Assembly: GCA_014871385.1 (NCBI GenBank)
Contig: CM026426.1
Location: 44,812,484-44,876,483 of the forward strand
DNA: 64,000 nucleotides
Direction of reading: 5' to 3'
Source of the DNA: Ceratodon purpureus
Lineage: Eukaryota; Streptophyta; Bryopsida; Pseudoditrichales; Ditrichaceae
The notes beneath the pieces are model-generated. The model saw nothing but the letters and a program-made list of their open reading frames with translations, had not been told where the DNA came from and did no database searches. Position numbers and translations under genes: made by a program. Positions 1 to 9,906 of this stretch are shown in pieces. Position 1 is the stretch's first letter. Each line of letters opens with the position of its first letter.

Positions 1-1055
1 CTAACGTGGTAAGGACTACGTAGTATGTTGGATTTGGCATCCTTGGTCAAATCCCGAAGTGGATCCTTCACGGCTTGGTAAATAGCACCATAGCCGCGAT
101 AAGACACCCCTGCTTGGTCGCAGGCAGCAAGAATATTACCGGGCCCTACCCTTTTTCCAATTGCCTTCATGACGTTACTAGCAATTTTTCTCTTAACATG
201 CTCCATAGATGGCTGAGTTGCGAGGGTGAGACCTTCATGCCTAGACAGTATCTTTGCTAACGCTATAGCAGTTATTGTTTGTGAGGCTTTATCCCCATGA
301 AGTCGCTGCTTCTCATGGTTGACCCGGTTGTTGTCGTTGACAACATCCACGAGATGAGGTTGCAAATGCGTCCTAACGAGCTTCACTCTGCGTTTTGCTC
401 ACCGTGAACCATGATTCAACTCATGAATCTCCCTGAGCGGTCGAGCCCTACGTCGCATCTCCATAGGCGTGTCCTTCAAAGGGCTAGGCCCCTCCTGTAG
501 GCGCTCACTTGCTTGCTGCTAGCGATGCACCTCGGTCCCCAAGCCCTGCACCGTCATCCTATGATTTCTCTCCATGCTGCTCATCTCGGTTCGAATGGTC
601 TCCAATTCAATCCGCAATTGCATGCATGTATCTTCAATGTCCCTGTTATGGTCGAGCCTCTCTCTGCTGCCAACAAGGTCCTCTCTCACCTTCCTGAGTT
701 CTTCTTCTAAATGTGGGCACTACATTTCCATCTCACGCCGTGTAGGTCCTCCACCATCAACGAGACCCAATCTGCGTGTATATCCATATAGACCTTGCTC
801 TCCATGACATATGAATTTCAGGCAATGTCGAAGAGTTGTGAATGGAGGTGGCCTCCCTATTCCTGGATCAACCGGGTAAATGCTGCCATTGATCCACAAA
901 TCAATGTTTGTATCCCCGGCTGCCCTCCGTCTTGGAAATGTTGATGGGCAGGGTTGCTCGGATCTCAATGAACCTCTCCTAACAAGTGGTGCGTAGCGTG
1001 CATCAAGCGAAAGTGAGGGACGGTAGCTTGAAGCCTCTGCCACTCCTGCTGCCAT
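1..1055 (-). pseudogene. unknown coiled-coil protein gene, decayed, runs off the left edge
   Basis: One reading frame runs leftward from an ATG near 1055 to the window edge, interrupted by three stops: TAG near 718, TAG near 527 and TGA near 408. Each could derive from CAG or CGA by a C-to-T change. Upstream is a basic, low-complexity part (about 110 codons). Around 700-530 is a clear coiled coil with LEEELRKVREDL and QLRIELETIRTEM. Below 420 is a compact part with KRRVKLVRTHLQ, ITAIALAKILSR and GNILAACDQAGVSYRGYGAIYQ that reads like a helix-turn-helix or transposase N-terminal region. I do not recognise the family. The rest lies outside the window, so a transposase identity is only a guess. 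The frame coherence across stops and the heptad pattern are why I accept it as a former gene. Confidence 0.5.
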
Positions 1056-1737
1056 CGTGAGTCCAGAATTTCGAAGTACTGCTTCAAGCTCTCAATGCCC
1101 CGGGTCGGCCTGGAAGTATGTGGATAAACGTTTTTAAAATTGCCAAATATCCAAAACTCGAGAGTTTTCAACAAGCAAACCCTATACCATAGCCACTCAA
1201 AGAAATTGCAGGATCAAATGAATAGCATGCAATGTACAAATGCACGACCCAAACTTGTCATAGAGAAATCGACACTTACACAACCTCTTCAGTCCACGGC
1301 AGGAGGTGTTGCAAGAACACCCTTCGAATGCTTGTTGCTCGAATTTGTAACTGCTGCCAGCGCATATCTGTACAACCATGGTCGCTGGTTTAGTTGTCAC
1401 AATTTCCCTTGACTCTCTCGAATTCCACCTGCGAATTGGGTCGTTGGTCCTGCAACACCCAAATTCTACGCACCCAACTTCGATTCTCCCCATTCCTAGG
1501 TGGGGAGACCAACCTTGTCTCCACCGAGCTCCATGGCTTCTTCCCGTTGTGGCAGCAAACTTCGAATCTTCAAACGGTTGACACCAATCTCCCGTCATCT
1601 CTCCTTCGAATCGGGTTTCATGGGTAGTAAATGCGACAAGGCATAGTTCACCAAACAAGGCAGCCACCACGGCGCCACTAGGCACACCGACTCCGCCCCG
1701 CAACCCCATCCCGAGACCATTAAGTCACCCTATTAAC
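1056..1737. other. no convincing gene
   Basis: Open stretches exist on both strands, including a 170-codon minus frame at 1197-1709, but none shows domain-like composition, continuity with the gene at 1-1055, or splice signals I trust. It could be 5' untranslated or intron sequence of that gene. Confidence 0.4.
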
Positions 1738-1857
1738 TGTGCAGGCAGCGATCCTGGCACCCGCTGCCAGCGACAGTGCTGCATTTGGGCAGGGGGTTCA
1801 ACTAGAAAGGGCAGGCTTACACGGCCTTTTCTAGACCCCCTTTTGCACCTAATGTGT
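1738..1857. repeat. half copy of the 35.1-kb TIR element (right end)
   Basis: This stretch is homologous to the right-hand 120 bases of the element at 35128-35529. Both share the block around GCTGCCAGCG and the run GGGCAGGCTTACACGGCCTT, and both finish in CTAATG. No matching left end is visible upstream, so the copy looks truncated or rearranged. Confidence 0.6.
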
Positions 1858-3150
1858 GGTCATGGTACCTGTACTGTTGGACACAATGGCTTCTTACATT
1901 CATTGTTGCAAGGAAAGTCCTTTCATCCCTATGGAAATTATTTTGATCTATGTCTACAACTATAGTAAATGACTTTATAGTAAATATGAAATTAGTCAAT
2001 GTATACTTTGGGCAAATGGAGCATGGTTTCAATAATATTATTTTGCTTTTCCAGACTCTAATCTGCTTTCTTAAATGTGTACCAAAATTGTAACTCATGA
2101 ACGTTTGTAACGATGTCTAGAGGAATTTGTTGTCATTTGGACCTGCTCACTAAGATCAGTGGATCTTAATTGACACGTCTTCTCTTACGCTCCATACAGA
2201 GAACAAAGATATTGAGCTAGACATTTGACACACCCGATTGAGTGAACGTATTGTGTCTTGAGCATGCATCCTATGACGTCTCGATGAATAGACAAACATC
2301 TTCTAGAACAGGTGATCAACGACGTTAAGATGTTTAATAGCACGTCTCCATGTTAAATAGTGATGTATTCCATAGCGAGAATACGTTCCCCATGAATGTT
2401 TGCAAAGACGTTCTCCATGACATTGAGATGTCTAATACAACACTTTTGCCCGGAGAATCTATGAGAATGCTACAAAGTGGTGATGCCTTCTATATCATGT
2501 CACACGTGCTTTGAAACATCCGCGTGAACATTACATCAAGAAAATCCATGGATGACAAGAAAGGAATATTTAGGTAATTCTGGACAAAAAAAGTCCAGAA
2601 TTCAGAAATGGCCAATTCGAACTCAGCGGACCCCCGATGGATGGAGACCACGGATAAACACTGTCAGAGTACAAGAATACCAGACAAAATGGAATGCAAA
2701 AGTGGACATCGATATGTATATGGGCGGAATTTGCCAGTGATGGATATATGAAACCGAAGATTGCGACATATGATGCAGAATAAGAGTTACAATGGATACT
2801 TTAAAGAATATCATGTTGATTCAAGTATTGAAATGTACAATACAGAGTCGGCATCCCGCCAATAATAGAACACGCTAAACTAACTAGTCCCGTAGCAGTT
2901 TGAGTCATTAAGTCCTACAACATTAAGTCTACATCCACCACTATGTACCAAGTTGACGTAAATCCTATCTTATTATAACCTACTCGGGGAACTATTTCCC
3001 TGAAAGCATAGGCGTAAGGTCAATGAGTAAATCATATATTTCAAGGCCGCACAAACGGGTCGACCAAGTCGGCGGGCAGCCGATGGAAGGTGTTCTGTTG
3101 GTCAGGAGGAGGGAAGAAGTGCAAGTTGTAGGCGAAAAAGTCCGCTGAAC
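1858..3150. other. non-coding, mostly AT-rich
   Basis: No gene seen. Between 2100 and 2500 there are several GACGTCT/AGACGT-like words spaced irregularly, too degenerate to call a satellite. The first 17-bp palindrome of the dispersed family lies at 3068-3084, just downstream of the FCP1-like copy that ends at 3151. Confidence 0.4.
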
Positions 3151-3828
3151 TCAGTCCCAGCAAACTTCAGTCCAGTCCACTCGTGCACGTCCAAACTTTC
3201 TTGCAGCTTCAATTGCCCAGTGCACTTGCCCCGGCCTCCACGCCTGCGCCATATACTCCGGTACAGATCCGAACTTGTGCAAGGGATATACCAGAGGAAG
3301 GATATCTGTAGCAATGTTAGGTATAACGCCGTCATCGTTTGGAAAATTTAGATGACCCCGAAAAGGCCAAGGAATGTAGCACATACAGTTTGGTGTCTTC
3401 CTCAATGACCTCGGGTCAACGTCCACAAATAGAACTTGATCTAGTTTGCAGACGTTACAAGACTGTACCTTGGAGCAAACTTGACCTAACGTCTTATAAC
3501 TCCAGGGGAAATTCTTCCGATCGATAAGGTCACTTCTGCTATACACAAAGGACAGCCTCTCCATTACACCGGCCGGCAGAATACGTGTGAGTAAAGGCTT
3601 CAGTTCTCCCAAGGGCATCTTCGACCACAGACCAACATGGAAATGCAAGAAAAGCATGTCGAAAAGCTTCTTCAAACCTGGGCGCTTCACTACATTCCGA
3701 TGCGTATCCCATGGCAAAGCCTCTGTCTTGGGATCCACATAGCAGAGAAGGCCATTGACGCCTAGGACAATACATTTCTTGACATGATTGGGTGGACCGT
3801 GAAGGCATTTGAAATAAAACAAGGTACC
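3151..3828 (-). pseudogene. FCP1/NIF-type HAD-like protein, tandem copy 3
   Basis: FCP1-homology (NLI-interacting-factor type) fold. The sequence shows KKCIVLGVNGLLCYV where active phosphatases have a DxDx(T/V) nucleophile motif, then RPGLKKLFDMLFLHFHVGLWS, then QVLFVDVDPRSLRKTPN matching the distal acidic motif. The nucleophile Asp is Gly and the second Asp is Asn, so phosphatase activity is unlikely. The frame has no ATG near its 5' end. A TTCTTTAG acceptor just upstream (near 3829) suggests it is an internal or terminal exon. The C-terminal part ends in VDWTEVCWD. It is the most diverged of three head-to-tail copies. The exon itself is open, but without a first exon I treat it as a probable remnant. 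Confidence 0.6.
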
Positions 3829-3909
3829 CTAAAGAATATGAAAAGCAATCAGTGAATGACATCAAAGAACAGGAGGAAGTATATGAAAAAATGGACTATA
3901 TTCAAAGTC

Positions 3910-3926
3910 GTCGGCAAACTGCCGAC
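3910..3926. repeat. 17-bp dispersed palindrome (GTCGGC-type)
   Basis: Reads GTCGGCAAACTGCCGAC: 6-bp outer arms that extend to GTCGGCA/TGCCGAC, with a short centre. It lies between FCP1-like copies 3 and 2. Degenerate or full members also occur at 3068-3084, 4142-4158 and 5433-5449. Confidence 0.75.
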
Positions 3927-4134
3927 AAATCGATGCATTGAAGAAACCTCAAAGGTAAATGTGCAGCGAGGGAAATCTCATGCATGGATCTACAAAAAGA
4001 AGTACCAAACTGCAGCACTGGAAACAAATGTGTGGTGCAGGGAAGTTCAATAAGGGAACAATCTTAGCGTATTTACCTAAAGAGTGTAGAGTATCATATG
4101 TGCTTATAAAAAACTAGCGCCGCTGGTATAGGCT

Positions 4135-5250
4135 CTAATTAGTTGGCGAACCACCGACGATGGAACTACCAGGGGCCTCAGGAAGACAAGGTAAATTCAC
4201 AAACCAAGATCCAGGATTACCCAGGACATCAAACCCGCATGCAGGAGAAGGAATAACCTCCCTATACTTCTGGTATTTGCGAGATTCTGAAAAAAGACGT
4301 GGCTTCCCCACGATAGAATTCTTCCTACAATACTCCTCGACATCCAATCTTGACTGCTTAAGTCCTGCAAGGAATGGTATAACTACCCTAGTTAAATAGG
4401 GATTGGGGGTGGATTGAGGTCCTTTGCACTCTGTAGAGTCTCAGAAGAAAGACTTAGGATAGACAGCCCTAAATGGATGATTAAGTACATTCCAATAAGG
4501 CCGGTCGTCTACCAGTAGGGTATTCTGGACACTGGCGCCTGATCGAGCCATTAGCCTAGTGTCGCAGAAAAGTCTATCCAAGCGCTTCAACAAGTACTCC
4601 CGTTTTCCATTCGAATTTTTTCTTGTCGAGATATCACACCAGTATCCTGGAAGGCGTCTGTAATTGCTCTTGACCAAAGGATGAATGGCTAACAGCTTCT
4701 GGTAGTGACGATCGAGATTCTTTTCAGAAACCGTGGACCAAAAGACTACCTCGAAATTCGCCGTGCGGAACTCTAGAAATGAATGAAGTCCAGGTCTAGC
4801 CCGGATATGAATTTTTGTCTTCACGTCATCACCGATATACCCGTGATGCTCCGCTATGAGCAATCCCTTAATGTCAAGGACAAGGTAGTATCGTAGGAGA
4901 GATACCTCAATATTACGCGCGATAATATCAGTGCTGAGACTGACGTAATCATCGCGCGGGGAACCGGTGCGCGGGATCCCAACGTTGGTCTCGACGAACT
5001 AGGTGGAAGCCATAGCACAACGGCCGGAGCTACGTGCAGCAGACAGCGTCGGCGGCCCGCCGACTGGATAATCGTACTCGTCCTCCCCATCACTTTCATT
5101 CTTGACTTCCGCTCCCGGAGACTCTTCTTTGTGAGCATCGCCATTAGGAGATGCTGGGTACTGCTCCAAGAGCGTACTAAAAAGGGAAGGTCGCTGGTGC
5201 ACTTCAACTCCAGCGTCATCCTCCAGTGACTCCTGAACAATGAAGGACAA
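4135..5250 (-). pseudogene. FCP1/NIF-type HAD-like protein, tandem copy 2
   Basis: A single frame covers an acidic N-terminal region (about 80 codons, including EVKNESDGEDEYDYP), the FCP1 core and a tail. The core reads YYLVLDIKGLLIAEHHG, RPGLHSFLEFRTANFEVVFWS, EYLLKRLDRLF and NTLLVDDRPYWNVLNHPFRAVYP. The second Asp of DxDx(T/V) is Lys, while the distal VDD is kept, so catalysis is doubtful. Plant proteins with LDxNGLL are a known FCP1-homology clade with the same kind of loss. Two in-frame stops (TAG near 5000, TGA near 4440) fit C-to-T changes. The palindrome at 5048-5064 is read as VGGPPT, and the one at 4142-4158 encodes the C-terminal VGGSPTN. The 5' end has no ATG, so a first exon may be missing. 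Confidence 0.65.
5048..5064. repeat. 17-bp dispersed palindrome, perfect member, in coding sequence
   Basis: Reads GTCGGCGGCCCGCCGAC, whose reverse complement differs only at the centre. It lies within the frame of FCP1-like copy 2, where the minus strand reads VGGPPT. Because it is self-complementary, both strands give the same peptide. Confidence 0.85.
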
Positions 5251-5689
5251 ATTCCAAGTACATAGCGGCGGTCAATTACGTGTTCACAATTCATACATAC
5301 TATGGCGTACAATAGGAGATACAATAAGACACCCACGACAGAATACACAGCCTTGACACTAAATTTCGCTTTCATATACTTAAAAGGAGGAAAACTTTAT
5401 TTAATGTATAGATCTAAATACATAAAGATCCCATCGGCGAGCAGCCCACTGAATCATGTGCATGTTCTCAAAACCAGTTTCTACTTCTCCTATGTACTCT
5501 TTCGTTTAGGGCAGTCAATGTGTGGAGAGAAAAGACTATAAGCTTCATCCCTCGGAAACAGACGATGATGACCAAATTGGAAGTGTTTCTGGCAGTACTT
5601 GAGCGCAGGGAGTTTGGATTCTTTCAATCAAGTAAGCCAAGGCATCAATTCTCCAACCAGATAATTCCTCTTATTTTCCGACTCCTTCG

Positions 5690-6290
5690 ACTCTTAGGTA
5701 TATGCTGTAGGGTGCACAGCGTTCCAAGGAGTGTTTGCGACATTCTTATAAGGCGAATCATCAACTTAGAGAGTGTTAATTGAAGACGCCCCCGTCCCCT
5801 TCAGCCCGTCATCGAGGTCGAAGAGGGTCTGGAGTCTCTTCAAATAAAACTCCCTACCAGCCTTATGTACGCAAGTCTCGCAGAAACTCTGGTCGAACTT
5901 GTAGCGCACTTCAACATCTACACGAGGACAGTGCGGCTGCAACACTTTCCACAGAATCTCGAACCTCTTTTCCTGAATGCAGCTCCAGAAGACCACCTCG
6001 AAATTGTCCAGTCAGAACTCTAGGAACTTCTCTAAACCCGGTCTAAGTTTAGTATTCCACCTAGTGCCCTGCTTCGTCTGGACTAATAGCAGACCGTTAA
6101 TATCTAGAACCAGAAAGTACTTCAGCACTGGATCGTGTACCTGAGTACCAGCCTGTTCGGGGGCTATATGAAGTGAATTCAGAGGTGGAGGTCCCTGCTC
6201 CAGTACTGCACTTGGTCTGTCTTCGCGAAGTTTTCCATGGACTTCCTTGTCCGCGGACTCTGGAGTGACAGAAAACAAAGCAGAAGACAA
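5690..6290 (-). pseudogene. FCP1/NIF-type HAD-like protein, tandem copy 1
   Basis: Same family and order as copy 2: variable N-terminal region, KYFLVLDINGLLLVQ, RPGLEKFLEF, then FEVVFWSCIQEKRFEILWKVL, YLKRLQTLFDLDDGLKGTGAS and VDDSPYKNVANTPWNAVHP. The motif is DIN rather than DID, so the second catalytic Asp is absent here too. Three stops interrupt the frame: TGA near 6011 where copy 2 has Arg (CGA-to-TGA would explain it), TAA near 5766, and a TAA after AYT near 5696. The last may be the end or another break, since similarity to the copy 2 tail continues beyond it. The start is uncertain; no ATG is in frame at 6290. Confidence 0.6.
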
Positions 6291-6310
6291 ACGTGACAGT
6301 TAGGACGACG

Positions 6311-6327
6311 GTCGGCGGACAGCCGAC
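6311..6327. repeat. 17-bp dispersed palindrome
   Basis: Reads GTCGGCGGACAGCCGAC, just upstream of FCP1-like copy 1 and downstream of the stop of the ParB-like gene. A further member, GTGGGCGGCCCGCCGAC, is at 6901-6917 and is read in frame (ATVGGPPTV) in the ParB-like gene. Another (GTCGGCTGCTCGCCAAC) is at 7753-7769. Confidence 0.8.
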
Positions 6328-9145
6328 TTGCAAGCAACATTATTTGGAAAAAGGGAGGGCGTACAACTTGGCATTTATCGAAAATTTATTCATATTTGCT
6401 AGTACAAACATCTAACACAATCCTAGCGCCCGATCACTACACTAATTTATCAATGCAGGCATTTAAAAGATGGACTTGGCCACCGCATGATTTACTGATC
6501 TCCACCTTTGAACTTCTTCGGCCTAGGCGCCTTACTGAATGCCCGCGGAGGTAACAGAACGTCCTCTGGAGCGTCCACATTTTTCGGACTCATGTGCTAT
6601 TCTCCAAATGTGCCCTTCTTGGAGGAAGTCTTTTTATAAGCAGCCTTCCGTTTGCCCTTCCCTGATGACTCTTCCCCTTCCTGAACACCTGGGGAATTGC
6701 GGGATACGTTACCCACAAGAGACGAAGCCTGAGCAGTACCATTGGTCTTACTTCTCTTTGCTGCTCGTGTCTTGCCCTGAGGATTCTCATCTGGGCCAAT
6801 CATCCAAGTTGCGCCCTTCACACCATGAGTGACGAATGCCATTGACTTCACTATCCCCTTGGTCTTGGTAGTGGGGTTAGATGAAGTTTGCTTGTCTACC
6901 GTGGGCGGCCCGCCGACGGTAGCAGGAGGAAGATGCCCTTCAATGCTCACTATAGGCTCCTGGGTTGGTGCTACACGGACAACCAGTTCTTGGTCAGGCC
7001 TCAATGATAGAGGAACCTGCATCTTTTTTGGAGGCCTCGCCTGGTCTATGTCAAGTAGTGGCTTGGCGGGAGGAGTCTCTTGCTCATGTATTGTAGCAGA
7101 ATTATTACCAAAGCCGAGGGAGTCTGTTCTTTGCTCCCCTGCAACTTGTGATAAAGGTGGGTTTACGTAACAAGGATTCGAGCTTCCAGCGGTACCTCGT
7201 CGGGTTCTGGTTCATAGTCTACGTCCTCCTTGTATTTTTCCTCTACCTCTGCATCTCCAGTCGGAATGCGAGCTTCGGCTTGGTCGTCGTCGTATTCCTG
7301 TTCCTCATTATCTCCACTTCGAAGGCAAGCTACACCTTCAACTTCTGGGTCGGGTACATCTGGTGGCTCATTGTCGTCGTCCTCGGAGTCCAGAAAATTC
7401 TGTGACCGAACCCCTGCAGTCTTCTCTGAACCCATACATCCACCCTTCCCGACCAAATGGGCCTCCTCTGCATTCACACCCAAGTCGGCAGGCGTGAGAC
7501 TGCCAGTCATGGCTCTAGCTGAGGCGGGGACAGACGGCCCGGCCCTAGACTGCATGTTCTGAACTGGAGCTTCGAGGGGCACGTTATAAACGCCCAAAAT
7601 GAATGTCATATTCTGAACCCGATAGTGCGCTTGGAATCTCTCTTCCTCGGTACGCACGATCTCAATTATAGTCAAATGGTTTTTCTGCTCGAGAACAAGA
7701 CGAAATGGTTAAGGAAATCTTGTACCCAAGAAACACGAAGGATGCAATGAGCGTCGGCTGCTCGCCAACGATCGGTGAGCAAACAGCGAAGGCACTAAAA
7801 GAGACAGCATTGACTTATCAGAGCAAGGGCTGTGACGTTCCCACCTCCCCAGCAATTGATCACCCGAACGTCGTCTAACTGCATCGCTTTCTCTAGAAGA
7901 GAGTGGAGGTAAGAGTAACTAGCGTGGCAGTCTTTATTAGACCAATCCTCCCCAAGACCATCTTCCCCTTCGTCCACATAGGGAGGAAGCCGCCATTTCA
8001 AACCAGTGAAGTCCGAGAAGGTATTCCATGCATCCCTGGGCGTTGTTGGCTTTGGATACATAATGGACACATGAACATTGGGCCTAGAGTCAATGAGAGA
8101 ACTCCTTTGAAACCCGGCGGAACTATCAAGGAAGTATTGCATAGTATGCACTGTCCACGAACTACCCGTCAGCCTTGACAGGCCTTGAAGATTGTAATTG
8201 GACTCAGCATCGAGTAGCCACAAGGATGGCAAGACAAGCTTTTTCACCTTAGTTGTTTCTCCCTCCCCACCCACCTGAAAGACCTGCTCCTCCACCTCAC
8301 GGTGAATCCTCTCAGGGATGCTTAAAATATCTCTTTGTCGCATATTCGGCATCTCCTTCCCCGATGTATCGTAGCCAAAGACTACGAACATCTCATATTG
8401 CGCCTTGTCGAAGGAGAAAGCTCCGCAAACGTCAAGAATTCTGCACACTTCATCTAGGTCCTTTGCAATTTGGGCATTGTATAGCCAACTGCAAAGAGTG
8501 GTCCACATCCAACTTCCAATACTTCTGCACGATGTCCTTGAATAAATTGGGTGTTGCTCCGTGCGACGGCGTGAGCGGATGATTTCGTCCCTTAAGCCAC
8601 TCCTTCCCCTCAGGACTATCTTCCAAGTCAGTGCGAATATTACTAACCATGGGATTGCTGAACCCCTTCTCGACTTGGAGGGAATTCCAGTCATCCAAGC
8701 TCCACTCAATAGACTTCGCATTCCCTGGTTTCTTGAGTGCAAAGCCCCTGTAAATGGACATGAGCTCGTTTCTGACAACACACTCGTATTTCACCTGCTG
8801 ACACCAATTCTGCAGTGATGTTCCATCGCGTTGAACCACCTCTTTCCTAGTGACCTTGAGGTACACTTTGAGGTCCAGAATTTACTTGGCCAGCCTCTTG
8901 CATTCGTGGTCTCAAAGACCGGTCACCCACAGCATGTCGTTCAACGTTATGTCCCGGCCGGCTAGCTTTAGGGGAAATCCTGGTTTTAAACCGTCCTCCC
9001 CAATGATCCTCCCCTCCTTCTAGGTGTAGAAGACCACTTGCCACTCGTTGTATGCTTTGTTAGATACAAAGACTAAGGGCAGCTTCATGGTTTGAGCAAC
9101 AGGGGACACTCCGAGAATCGGAGTGAGGTACTCTTTGCAGATATC

Positions 9146-9279
9146 CTGCAAGGAAGAAGAAAATGAAATCGATAAATCAATTTCACTTCTATGATACGGA
9201 AAACCACTTGAGCGTCGGCGGGCCGTCGACGAGTTTTAACTACATGTAAACAACAGGAAAAGTGGAAGATGTGATTTAC
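9146..9279 (-). other. intron carrying a dispersed palindrome
   Basis: Donor GTAAAT at 9279 and acceptor TTGCAG at 9146 (minus strand) flank 134 bases between KADFNKWK and DICKEYLTPIL. The palindrome GTCGGCGGGCCGTCGAC is at 9214-9230 in the middle, which shows that the motif family occurs in introns as well as exons. Confidence 0.7.
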
Positions 9280-9898
9280 CTTCCATTTGTTGAAGTCAGC
9301 TTTCTTGTCGATCCTCCCCTTCTCTTCCCACTTGGCGCGCACCATCTCCAGCAAGGACCTGAAACTCACTTCGGCGACTTTATCCTGTACCTCGATGTTT
9401 AATGCGTTAGAGACCTTAATGAGGGTATCCTCGTCATTAGACCATACATGAATGATATCGTGGTTGAGGAAATATTTCCGCATGGGAGAGTCCAGTGGAT
9501 TCTTCTCTCCCAGTTCTCGACAAGCCTCGAACATGTGCTGGCCCCCAATTATGTACCAATGAATGCCCTCATCTTCATACCAAGGTATCTCGTTACGTGT
9601 GCCGTCATCTTGTGAGTAAGAAAACTTGGCACCGAGGGGTAGCATAGGACTAAGAATTGCTTCCTTGCCAGCCATCCTAATCTCGCCCGTCCCCGCATCC
9701 TATTTTCTAAGGTCACCATGCAAAGGAAGGCAATATAGCTCGGGCTTCTTCCGGATTGCTCCAAGTCCTATGTAGAAAAGACTTATCTGATCCTGCCTCT
9801 TCCTGAATATTGCTCTATACTTAAATGTGTCGGGAGCTATGTGTATTCTGTCAGCAGGAATCTGCGCAGGAATGGTTTTGTAGCACAACGTGGTATCC

Positions 9899-9906
9899 GT
9901 ATTCCA
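9899..9906. repeat. 8-bp target duplication, left copy
   Basis: GTATTCCA here and again at 13363-13370 bracket the CCGG-rich element. The gene around it reads through if one copy is kept (HWNT then DTTLCYK), which supports an insertion with an 8-bp duplication. Confidence 0.7.

Larger units (their letters stand above)
6493..9906 (-). pseudogene. 3' part of a large gene with a ParB/DndB-like (GGQH) stretch
   Basis: Minus-strand coding from the insertion at 9907 to a stop at 6493-6495. Near 9.6-9.3 kb it reads EGIHWYIIGGQHMFEACRE, then DSPMRKYFLNHDIIHVWSND and SFRSLLEMVRAKWEEKGR. The GGQH-x-x-x-A pattern recalls ParB/sulfiredoxin-fold and DGQHR (DndB-like) proteins; that link is inference. Downstream at 8.9-7.8 kb is an alpha/beta-looking part (VRVINCWGGGNVTALAL) of unknown type, then an acidic and Lys-rich tail ending PRPKKFKGGDQ. 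A clear intron, GTAAAT...TTGCAG, lies at 9146-9279. In-frame stops near 9705, 9017, 8913 and 8882 each fit CAG, CGA or CAA changed by C-to-T. The gene's upstream pieces are at 13363-14148 and 33956-34011. Confidence 0.55.

Noticed and set aside
1197-1709. 170-codon minus-strand ORF
   Set aside because: Its composition is not protein-like, no domain is visible, and plus-strand frames of similar length overlap it.
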